This document shows, in pieces, positions 12,301 through 24,300 of a DNA stretch of 64,000 nucleotides. How positions within the stretch are numbered: position 1 is the stretch's first letter; every line of letters starts with the position of its first letter. The DNA is taken from NCBI GenBank assembly GCA_963920525.1, contig OY986440.1:13929225-13993224 (forward strand), given 5' to 3'. The notes under the pieces were generated by a model, which did not search any database, had not been told where the DNA came from, and saw nothing but the letters and a program-made list of their open reading frames with translations. This stretch comes from Dichetophora obliterata (lineage: Eukaryota > Arthropoda > Insecta > Diptera > Sciomyzidae). The position numbers and the translations under genes are program-made.

Positions 12301-15300
12301 GTCAGTGAGAAATAAATTGACGCCAACAATACCAAACGGCGAAACTGCATAAGTAAAAGAAACAATAGTATCTACGAAATAGAAAAAATTAATTTATTTT
12401 GTATACATAAATAAACCACAGAGCAAAAAACAAACCTCTACTGCTCGAATCCACAACTGGTGAATGAACTTCAAGGCTCGTTGAGAGCAGAGGTTCCACA
12501 AATAAATGATCAAATATTGCGGTGCTTGTACGCTCCAAAAGCTCTGGATGTTTCTTTGTTATTATAAAAAAGCTTCCAGCTAAATTAGGTGCATTTGGTT
12601 TGTTGCCATACCAATCGCTCACATCAATGTCATATTTACTATAATTCTGTTGAGCAATATCGCGTAAAAACTGCTTTTCGTACATGATACGTTTTTCATC
12701 TTAAATAAAAAAATATTTTTTTGGTTGCAACATAGATTGAATAACAGAGAGGTCTTCGTAGGTTGGCAATAGTTTTCGTTTGGATCCATAAAATGCGGAA
12801 AACGAACATAAAAATATGGCAATGGAAACTTGATTGAACGTCAATAAATAAAATTAAAACATGATTCGATGAAGATTTAATCACAATTTTGCACAAAAAA
12901 AATTAACATAATCCTCTGGAACATGGCCAAGTTATTTACATTTGAGATAGCTACTTTTATACTTGTGCTTTAGATCACTATTTTTTAGATCACTATACTT
13001 TAGATCACTGCGTTTATACTTGCCGAGCCAGCGAAAAAGCACACATTTTAAGCACAATTGGCGGTATGCCATCGGACCAGAGGCTTTGTTTATGTTGAGA
13101 TTTGTAAGAACCTCTTTAACTGCTCTTGTTCGAGAGTAAATCTCCTGCATTGCAGAAGATCCACCCTGAACAAAGGGCAGTGGCTGATTGCTGTCTGAGA
13201 GAGTGGAATTTTGTGCAAACAATCTAGCCAATAGGTTCGCTTTATCAGCAGAGTCAGTGAAGATTTTGTCATCTTTTAAAAGAGTTGGAATCGATGACAA
13301 AAGCCATTTAACAAATGACCAAAAATGTTTTCGAATGCGAGCTTCGTGCAGAAACTTTTCGCGTTTTAAAATTGCATTGCAGCGATTCCTTGCCTCGATC
13401 AGTATCAGTATCTTGTTTGAACGCCAATTCTGAAAGTGTTCTTCTTTGGACCTGACTGCAATCCTTCAAGTCTCATTAAACCATGATTGATTTTGGTTTA
13501 ATTCTTTTAATATTATTGGGAATGAAAGACCATATACCCAATAAAATTATTTCTTGTACCATGACAGCCGCAGCATTCAAATTTCTAAGCAAAACATCAT
13601 TTCCACTTGAAGTTCCGATAGACCAAGCAAAAAAAAAAACAATGGCAGTAAGCGATGCCCAGGTATATGAAAATTTAGCGGATCTGCATCCTCGGCTACC
13701 TGTGACACTCCCAGTGCCATTATTTGTGGCCTATGTTGACGTTCCACAATCAAGAGTGACAACAACGTATTGTTGTGAACCATAACAGCTCGAAACTGTT
13801 GAGTCTTCTTGACTGTTGTGTCTACTCGTAAGAAAACAAAGCATTATATTGCTGTGAACCGTAATAGCCCTATATAAATTTATTTGACCACCCTTCTGAC
13901 TTTTTGTTAATATCAGTCAACTTTTGTATACACTTCCCATACAAAATCAAGTAGCAAATTAATATAGGTCCAAGAGAGGTTCCTCTAGAGGATTGGGTAC
14001 GGCATCCCCAAAAACAAAATCCCCAAATCAGAGTCCCCAAATAAAAATCCCCAAACGTAAAATCCCCAAACACAAAAGCCTCAAGATCGAAATCCCATGC
14101 TCAAAATGCCCAAATAATCCCCAAATTTGGGGATTTTAATTTCTTATTTGTACTTTTTATTCTAAGTGTTTGTTTCAGCCTTGTATTTATCAGTTAATTA
14201 TGCTTAAAAATCTATAAATATATTTCGTACAAGGGAAATACTTATTATTTTCAAAACAAAAAGTAGTTTGACGCAGACCCAAAAATTTCTTTTGGCTTTG
14301 GGGATTTTATGTTTGGGGATTTTGTTTTTGGGTCTTTTATGTTTGAGGCTTTTGTGTTTGGGGATTTTGCGATTGGGTATAATGCTTGTGGGGCTTTATT
14401 AAAATGTTGAGGCTTTTACGTTTGGGATTTTTATTTTGGGGCTTTCGAACATATCCCCAATAGGGTCTTACTAATTTCGACCATTTTTAAAATTTTTCTT
14501 AATTGAATTAAACTTAAAAATCATACAAAACTGCATGATCGTAGGAGCTTTTTGTTTTGTTTTAAACTCCTTTTGTTTCTGTCCCAAGTTTTGTATGGGA
14601 TGAACGCACTGTACGACGTGGGCCAGTGCGCTAAGCACGAACCGAGCTGGCGACTTTCGCAAAAATCATCTGAAACAAAAAGTTGTCTGGTCGCAAAAAT
14701 CATCTGGATCAAAAAGTTAAAATCAAGATTTTTCTATTTAGTATGAGTGTGATTATGGAAAAAGACCACTTTTAATGAAATTGTTAAAAAATAACAAAAT
14801 GACGGCGTTTGAAAAATTTTTTAATTTTTACTGAACATTTTCATTACAATTTTGTAGATAAAAAATACAATATGCAATGTATCGGTGAGATTATGGTCCA
14901 TGCCATGTGTAATTGAATTAAGCGTATTTAAAAACATACAAATATTAAGATTCGTTAAAAATTGACTGAGCTATGAGAGTAACTAAATAAATAAATAAAA
15001 ATTTTATTTGCCTTTTTCATATGATATTCTACACAGTTCGACACCAACTATCGAAAATTTTAGATTCTTCCAACGCAACTAACCAAACTGGATCCTTAAG
15101 CCTTTTTTAGACGTAATTATAATAGTTTGCAAGAAAATCTGGGGGGCGATCCTTTACAATGTAACATGTCTCACTGTCTCAACCTGGCGAGGCCAGCATA
15201 ATCTTTGTGAAATCGCCTCAAGTCGACTCAAACCTCCACGTGGTGTTTCCTGGTCAACGTCAAAACTGACAACCGTTAGTTTGGCGGCTAATCTGAGCGG

Positions 15301-18300
15301 CAGGCCCCCTAGGCTTAAAATAGGTTGTGCGTCGGGTTTGAAGCCCAACCGTAACAACCCATTTCAATGAAAACAATTAAGAAAGGAAGAAAAATGATCC
15401 CCAAATCTGATGACGACTTCCGCAAACGAAAAACTGATCATGATTTACGGATATGCACCTGGAATGTCCGAACCCTTAATTGGGAAGGTGTCTCTATCCA
15501 ACTGACTGATGTCTTGGAAAGATACAAAGCGGATATCAGTGCTATCCAAGAAATGCGATGGAAGGGACAGGGTTGCATTCGGCCTTGCGGAGAAGCACGA
15601 GTTTGGATGCGGATTTGTATTTGGCAAGAGACTACGGCCCCACGTCCTGCGATTCACACCTGTGAACGAACGACTTGCCATAATCCGCATCAAGGTTACA
15701 TTTTTTAATATAAGCCTAATATGTGCGCACGCTCCGACAGAAGACAAGGCCGATGAGATCGTCCCCCCCCTGCCCCCGTCACGACGTAAAAATCGTGCTT
15801 GGTGACTTCAACGCTAAGGTGGGCAAGGAAAATATTTTTGGTCCAACAGTCGGAAAGTTCAGCCTCCACGAATGAGGCTGATTGACTTCGCCGCAGCACG
15901 GAACATGGTCGTAAGTAGCACTAGATTCAAGCATCTCAATATTCATAAAGCCACCTGGATGTCCTCTGATCAAAAAACCAAAAATCAAATTGATCACGTT
16001 TTGATCGACGGAAGGCGCTCTTCCAGTGTATTGGATGTTCGCACGATCCGTGGTGCAAACATTGACTCGGATCACTATCTTGTTGCAGCCAAGATCCGTA
16101 CACGTCTGTGCGCAGCTAAGAATACACGCAACCCTACACAGAGAAAGCTAGACGTCGACCAGCTGCAATCGAAACAGACAGCCGATGCTTTCGCCACTCG
16201 ACTCTCACTCCTGCTTCAAAGCACTCCTCCAATCGATGATATATGCGCGCAGTGGACACACATTTCCAACTCCATGCGTGCGGCTGCTAAAGAGGTGATT
16301 GGCTACCACCGCCCTCGCCGAAACCAGTGGTACGACCAGGAGTGTCGCGACGCCACTGCAGAGCAAGGCGCCGCCTACAAAGCCACCCTGCAGTCGGCTG
16401 TAACGCGCGCTGCTAAGGAGCGATTCAAAGAAAGAGGAGGGAAGAGAGACGTATTTTCAGGCGGAAAAAAGAGAGGCAGAAAAGCGCGAGCAGGAGAAGA
16501 TTGAGAAATTTTTCCAAAAAATAAGACGCCTTGCCGATGGTTTTAAAACCTGGGCCTCTTCCTGCAAGGATGAAAACGGGAATCTAGTGACAGATGTCCA
16601 GAGTACACTGACGTTATGGAGGGAACACTTCTCTAAGCTTCTAAATGGCGACGCTGACAACAATCCCGCCAATAGAGATGATATTCCGGAAACCCCAATT
16701 TCGGATGACAGCGTTGAGGTTCCGCTGCCCGACTATGATGAAGTTCTGACAGCTATAGCTCGGCTTAAAAATAACAAAGCCGCGGGAGCTGATGGCTTAC
16801 CTGCTGAGCTGTTTAAGAACGGAGGCGAAGCTCTACTTAAATGCATTCACGAGCTTCTATGCAGAATATGGTCGGAAGAATGCATTCCGAACGATTGGAA
16901 TCTCAGTGTGCTCTGCCCAATCCACAAGAAAGGCGATCCCACTATCTGTGCCAATTACCGTGGAATAAGCCTTCTTAATATCGCATATAAGGTCCTGTCG
17001 AGCGTTTTATGTGAAAGATTGAAGCCCATTGTAAACGAACGGATCGAACCTTTTCAGTGTGGCTTCAGACCTGGAAAATCCACCATCGACCAGATTTTCA
17101 CGCTACGACAAATCTTGGAGAAGACTCAAGAAAAACAAGTCGGCACCCACCATCTTTTTGTCGACTACAAAACCGCCTTCGACAGCCCAATAAGGAAGCA
17201 CCTGTACTCCACCATGTCTGAATTTGGTATTCCTGCAAAACTAATACGACTTTGCAGGATGACACTGAGCAACACCAGCAGCGCAGTTAAGATCGGGAAG
17301 GACCTCTCCCCACCATTTATTACCAAACGAGGTTTCGGACAAGGTGATTCCTTATTGTGCTACTTTTTCAACCTTATGCGCGAAGTCAGTGCAGCATTTT
17401 CCAGATTAGAAAACGAGTCAAGTCGAATGGGTCTGGCAGTGAATGCAGATAAGACGAAATACTTGGTGTCAACAAAGAAACAGTCCCAGCGTCTTGGAAC
17501 CCACGTTACCGTTGACAATACCTCCTTGGTGGTTGTGAAGGACTTCGTTTATCTGGGATCCAGCATTAACTCAACCAACGACATCAGCATTGAGATCAAA
17601 CGTAGAATAACTCTTGCCAACAGGTGTTACTTTGGGCTCAGTAGGCAATTGAGAAGCAGAGCCCTCTCTCGACGAACGAAAATCACGCTCTATAAATCGC
17701 TCATCATATGCATTACAAACCTGGACGCTGAGCAGTTTAGATGAAAAGATTTTAGGAGCATTCGAGAGAAAGATTCTTCGTAAGATCTACGGACCAATCT
17801 GCGTCAATGGCGAGTACCGAATACGGTGGAATGAGCTGTACGCTGACATCGACATAGTCAAGCGAATTAAAATCGAGCGGCTTCGCTGGCTTGGTCATGT
17901 TCAGCGCATGAAAGACGATGCTCCAGTGAAGAAAACATTCGATTCGGTACCCAGCGGCGGTCAACGCAGAAGAGGACGACCGCATCTTCGTTGGAAAGAC
18001 CAAGTAGAGGACAACCTGACGAAGCTTAGAATTTCCAACTGGCGCCAGCAAGCGAAAGACAGAAATGGCTGGCGCAAATTCTTAGATGAGGCCAAGACCG
18101 ACATACGGTCATTAACAATGTGTAAAGAAGGCGGCATAGGCTTCATTCACTTCTACACCCACATCGTATAAGACCACAAAAACTTAGAGCACTTACTTGA
18201 CCTGGCTCACTTTGCCAAAATCATATACAATGTATATGTCAACTTTTCATATTACTACAAATACATAGGTACAGTGTTAAACATCTAATTTTTTTTTCGT

Positions 18301-21300
18301 TTTGTACGATATCTTATGAAGGACATATGCTTTCTAACATATATTAAAAAGGAAAAGGGTCTCAGTTGTAATCGTTTGGATGAGCAAATGAAGGAACTTA
18401 AGAAGGTAAGCTTCATTTAATGTAGGAATGCAATTTAAACAATGCCGAGCAATCTTTGCTAGTAATTAAAAACAGCTTGAGAGTAATAATAATTTCAAGA
18501 AATTATCGTGTAGTTTTCATATATTGAGGTTTTTCACCCTCTAATGCCCAGGCCCGCCTAAATGCGAGTTTCACTCTGATCGCTATAAAACCTTCAGAGT
18601 CTAGACGAATCTTTAAGCTACATTTCAGTTTTTGTCGCTTGGAGCTGTTTGACAATTACGTCAATTTGAATTGAAATTTAATTATTTTTTTTCGAATTCA
18701 GTTAATTATTTACACGAAATTTTTAGCTCGATTTTCGATAAATAATAAATACATTGATTGAAGTCAGATCGAAGTGAATGTAATGAGTAAGTTGTTTTTT
18801 CTTTTAAATGAGATAAAAAAAATATGTAAAACAAAAAAGTTTTCAAAAAAAACCTGTACAGAATGAACGAAGAACTAAAATTAAAAAATAACTTCAGATT
18901 CATTTTCTTCGTCCCCAAATTAGTATAATCTGATCAGAATAATCTTATTTGGAGCTCAAACAAAAAATGTGGCATTAGAGGGTTAAAATAATAAGTTGTG
19001 AAATTTGGCACAAGGACTATTTTTCATGCCAAATATAAACCTATTTATCCTATACTATTATATGAGTAATATTTGTTTGTTTATTATAGCGTTCTCATAA
19101 ACGGATCTAACCATTTCTATGACATTAACACTATAAGGGTTTATAATATAAGGGTGAAAAGTCTTTTTGGTGATAACTAGTCTACCAAGATTGGCCGAAG
19201 TAAAAATACCCCCATAATTTATTGTAATGGTTTAGTTAGCCGCACATGACACAGCAGCGCATGCTATGCAGATAAGCAGATAGCACACAGCAAAATTAAT
19301 GATGATTATAGAACACATAGTCACGTAGTCAAAATAAAACAATAGAGTTATTCAATGAATGCCGTATTGGCGATGTAAGCAGCGTATGTTCGGTAAATTT
19401 ACAGCAGCGTAATTTTCAATAGCAAAATGGTAAGGAATTAAACAAACGCAGCTTACGGCAGAAAAACGTGGTGTATACAGTACGTATAACGCGTATTATG
19501 AGACCGTGGTTTAATTTTGTTTTTGACAAGCAGTGTTTCAATTAAATTTAACAGTTTAAAAGTTCAAAATGCACTTAACGTCAATGGATCTAAAATTTCT
19601 GTAAAGTTTAAAATACTAATAATGTGATGGCAATTTATTTTTAATACAATTATGCAATTTACTCGGGTTTTTTCAAGGTGGGTTCGTGGAAGCGCTTAGC
19701 GTAAACTTATAGCTATATGCTTTCAGTATATATACGTCGTTCATAGACTACCATTAAAAAAAGAAAGAATACAACGATTTTATTTTAATAAATTAATTAC
19801 ACTTGGTCAAACAATTTTACAAATTCACATCTGTTTTCCAAAAAAGTCAAATGCATAGAAGAATTTACAGAAATCAAAATGAATAGATATTCTATGTTTA
19901 TTTATGTAGTCAGAGATGTATTTCGGTTTTTATCTGATAAAAAAAAGATAAAGCAGTGAGGGGACTGCCGACCGAAGCGAAAACCTATACATAAAATATT
20001 AATATTCCCTGAAAGACTGCCACGGACCGCCTTACTATATAAGAATTTTCATGATAATCGGAAAAAAATTTTATATTTTCACCCCCTCAGCCTTTGATTG
20101 TTTCTTTCAAAATATTTTTTATTCAGATAGCATTTTTATCTTATAATTACACCAAACAATATTATAACATTTAAATTGAATATTGTTGATATCAAAATAA
20201 AATACAGTCAGCACTATTGAATGAAAAGTAATCCTCAAAAAGGATATTTATTTTTTTCTTTCAATGTATATGTAGAGCTGTAGCTAAAAAAATAGATCTT
20301 TTTTTACATATGATATTTTGTTTGATGGGTCTTGAAGTCTCTTTTAAGCCTGCATTTGAGATCTTGCTACAAGGAAAACAGAAAAATAGCAAGCAAAGTG
20401 CTATTTATTTTTCGCCGCCAATTCGGTTCATCCCCTCTAACGCTGCGCAACCGCTGTGATCATGTCATTCTCTCTGCGTTTTTGTTGTAGATTTGCTTGG
20501 TAACTATTGTTGTACAGTTAGCTTGAATTTTTTTTTAGATGTTTTTTTGTAGCTACAGTCGGCATATGACAATCGAAGTATTTTTATAACAGTTTATATA
20601 TATATACATAAAAACACTTACACAAAAAACCTGCAAAATAAATTCATATTTACAGTAGTAATTGAATAACTACAGCCTGCTTGTCACAAGCGTTCTATTT
20701 CTTACCGCCTAAGAGCCTGAACAGAATCAAAAATCGTTGCTGCCGACGATCTTTGTTGTTGGAAAATACATGTAAAATGTAGAAAAAACCGCAGCTCGTT
20801 CTCCGCAACGATAAATCGATAAACGATAAATTTCAATCGTCGGTTGCACCGATTTTTAATTCTGTTCAAGCTCTAATATTGTAAATCGAAAACGCAAACA
20901 AACGACAAGTAAGACACGAGAAGTAACATTTTTTCTATACGAAATTCTATTGCTCCTCGCGTCTTGCTTGTAGTTGGTTTGTGTTTTCAATTTACAACAC
21001 TAGGCGGTTAAACTGCCTACGTACATTTATTATATTAAATTATATATAATTTACATGCTATATCTATTTCTTATATATTCTTATTTTAATACACAACAAA
21101 ATCTATATATAGCGTGCATGTATATTGTGTTATTATATAAAAAGATATAAATAAGATTTAAATTTTTAAATTAATTCAATATTGAAATAATTTAAATAAA
21201 TGATATGAATTATATGTATATATTTTTGATATGGTAGTACATTAAGTTAAAAGAAATAGTTTAATTTATACAAAATTTCAAAATTTGATTTAAACTCTTA

Positions 21301-24300
21301 TCTAAAATAAATCAATTGTCGACTGTAGCCACAAAAAAAGTCTAAAAAAATGCCAGCTAACTGTACAACAACAATTACATGGCAAATCTATAACAACAAC
21401 GCAGTGAGAATCAGAGTTGGGCGTAACGCAAATACTTTACTCTTGGCATTACTTGATTCTTACAAAGAACAAAGAAAACAAAAATAAACAAATGTTATTA
21501 TTAGGCATTACAGTATGTATTACTTTAAACAAAAAGTAATAGCTTTTTGGGCTTTCAGTATTAGGCAATGCATTAAATAACCAGAGTTGGGCGTAGTGCA
21601 CTAAATTTGCAGTTTCAGCTTACATGTACTGAAAGCGTAAAATTATTCTCTATCTTCTTTTATTTTTGACTGTTGAATTGAAAAATAAAAGCCTCACTAT
21701 ACATGAGTGATAGGGATAGTGATAGTGAAAAATTTCTCACTCAAATTCATGTAAGAATAGTGGAAAAAAATGTTTATAGCTTAGTGGAACATTTTTTTGC
21801 ACTAAATAAATAGTGCAAAAAAAAAAATACTTGCACTAATAGTGGTACAGCACAGAAAGTTATCACTCAATTGAAAGAAAACAGGAACAGTTTACTTGTA
21901 GTATTGAGTCTTTAAATATTACACAGAAATTTGAATGTTTCTATGCTATTCTTAGTAAAATATAAAAATATTAAGTAAAACAAGAAAAATAAGCTATGAT
22001 AGCAATTATTTGCTGTAAGCAATTTAACTCATGAAACTATTATTTTAAATAACACCAATTTTATATAAACTGTCTATCTGATCCTAGCTTGGTGATGCTC
22101 ATTCAGAGCTGTTGTTGTTGTTTTCTTCGTAAAAATATATGTCCAGGAGCTCGAAATATAGTTTTTCTTAATTATAGCTTTTTTTTAATTCGAGTCTAAC
22201 TGAAATAGTTTTAAAACCAGTCGTATTGGAAAGTTGAGTGGAAAAACTTTCAATTGCAGCTTTCATTTAGTGGCTGTTAAAATTTTGCACTATTTGAATG
22301 TAGTGGAGATTTAGTAACTACCACTCAATTTAGTTATAGTGCAACAATATAACACTATCACTAAAATCCCTATTGATAGTGAAGAGAAGCTTCACTATCA
22401 CTAAGCTGGTAAAAAAAATAGTGAAAAATAGAATTTCTTTTAATATATTTTAGTGCTAGTGAAAGGCTGAGAGCAGTCAACATTTAGTGCACTACGCCCA
22501 ACTCTGGTGAGAATGGAAAGGTTCACAGCGGCAACGTTAGAGGGGATGAACGAATCGGCGTCAGAAAAAAACCGCATTTTGCTTGCTATGTTTTCTGTTT
22601 GCCTGGTAGCAAAATCTGAAGTGGTGGAATGGCAAAATTAGAAAAGGTAGTGTTAGGGCGGAGAGCCAGTGACTGAAACTGTCAAATCGAAGTTGACATT
22701 TCATACAAAATTGGCAAAAATTGGCTAAAACACCAAAATGGCTGAGTTTGACAGTTATGGTCACTAAGAAAGAGAACAAATTCAGCCCTAACACTACCTT
22801 GTCTATTTGTACTATGAGTGGTGGCATCAAAAGGGACTTCACGGCCAGTACCAAAAAAACCAAATATCAAAAATTTTAAATTTAATTAATTTTAGCCTAC
22901 AGCAGCTCTACATATACATTATAAAACACAGTAGCATTCAATGTTTCGCAGCGGAGCAAAGGGAGGGAAAAGAACGATGCGTCCGCAGAGAAACTTATTG
23001 ATGGTTGCTTGCTACATTTGCTGAGCGCCTGGTAGTCAAGATCCAAGAGCGTCATTTAAAAACCTACTCGCTGTCTGTGTTGATGACGAGAGTTACTCGC
23101 AAAATGACGATGACGATGACGCAAACCAAAGATTTACCCTCTACCAAAATCGTTCAACGCGCATAAAAAAGTTTTCACTTGAAAAAACCTGTTGTTTATG
23201 AAAAAATTTATTAATAAAACAATGATAGTTGATAACTCTGAAAATAAAATGCCGCAGTGGTGAAAATAAAAAGCCACTGACAAGTACAACGAGTGTGAAA
23301 CGATATATAATAAAATAAGAGCATGCATGTAATTATTTGAATGTTTAACATATTCCTTTATCACAATTTAAAGATTAAAATGTTAAAACACTCAATCCAT
23401 ACATTATTTTTCTCGTTTGCAAACGAAGTTCCAGCAGAAAAAGCAGAAGAAGAAGATCGTTCTATTTTTAAATCTCACCATGAACAGCGCGGGTTTGAGT
23501 AAAAGCAAACTTTTCAAAAATGTTGACAAATACAACAACTGAACAAATTGCCAAACTTTAAAAACATATATAGACCAATATAAAGCGAATTATATAACAT
23601 CTTATTGCAACCTAACTTAAGTATTTATATATTAAAAAATATATTATATGCATTAATTTCTGGAGTTGCCAAGTGATTTCTTTGTGAGCTTGCGGCCGAT
23701 AAAGAACAAGAGTGACGATCAGGGTTGATTTTTTTTTATGCACAAATACATGCAAACATTTTTTGAGGTTATGTTTTCTTAGTTTCCTATCTTGTTATCT
23801 TTGCTGTCTGTATTGATAACGAGAGTTACTCGGAAAAAGACGATGACGCAAACCAAAGATTTACCCTCTACCAAAATCGTTCAACGCGCCTAAAGAAGTT
23901 TTCACTTAAAAAATCTTAAATTTTTTATGATAGGCTAGATTTTTCGATCGTATAAAATTTTTGGTTTTGAATATTTTTCATCAACAAATACTTTTACCAA
24001 AGTTAAAAAGGAACGAGAAATTAAAAAGATTGAAACACGTGTGGATGGACAATTAATCAAAAGTTAAAAAATAAATAAATAATGCAATCCTTTGCAACAT
24101 GCCCGAGTTATTCACTTTCAAAGCCTGCACTTTAATTTTTGGTTGATTTTTTTCTATTTCACCAGAATATAAAATTAGTACTAAACACTTTTTGTGTGTT
24201 TCAGGTACGAAAGTTTTTGTGGTGTCAATTTCTTGGAAATTTTAAGAAACTTGTATGTTCCTATAGAAAACGAAATTTTTCTAATAAAAGACATCTAAAC

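Larger units (their letters stand above)
15138..18113 (+). mobile_element. RTE-type LINE, copy 1 (degenerate)
   Basis: Shares its 5' leader, endonuclease and reverse transcriptase sequence with copy 2 at 53264-56366. The leader (15138-15366) is nearly identical in both. Homology ends after the shared catacggt at 18113, so the 3' tail is lost. It lies antisense to CACHD1 within the large intron. Several internal deletions are private to this copy. Confidence 0.85.
20358..22618. repeat. Large inverted repeat, right arm split by a hAT-like insertion
   Basis: The left arm (20358-20577) and right arm (21312-22618) match in inverse orientation: ttcatcccctctaacg against its complement cgttagaggggatgaa, then gttgtacagttagct against agctaactgtacaac, and gctacagtcg against cgactgtagc. 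The right arm is interrupted by the element at 21412-22506. Removing it gives two arms of about 210-220 bp around a 734-bp centre that holds two smaller hairpins. Probably an old non-autonomous DNA transposon of unknown class. Confidence 0.65.

Noticed and set aside
13483..13785. 100-codon plus-strand frame
   Set aside because: No domain, overlaps another frame on the opposite strand, within an intron full of repeats.
14007..14458. Telomere-like CCCCAAA/TTTGGGG repeats
   Set aside because: Units are 15 bp and degenerate, in two opposed arms inside an intron; not a telomeric array.
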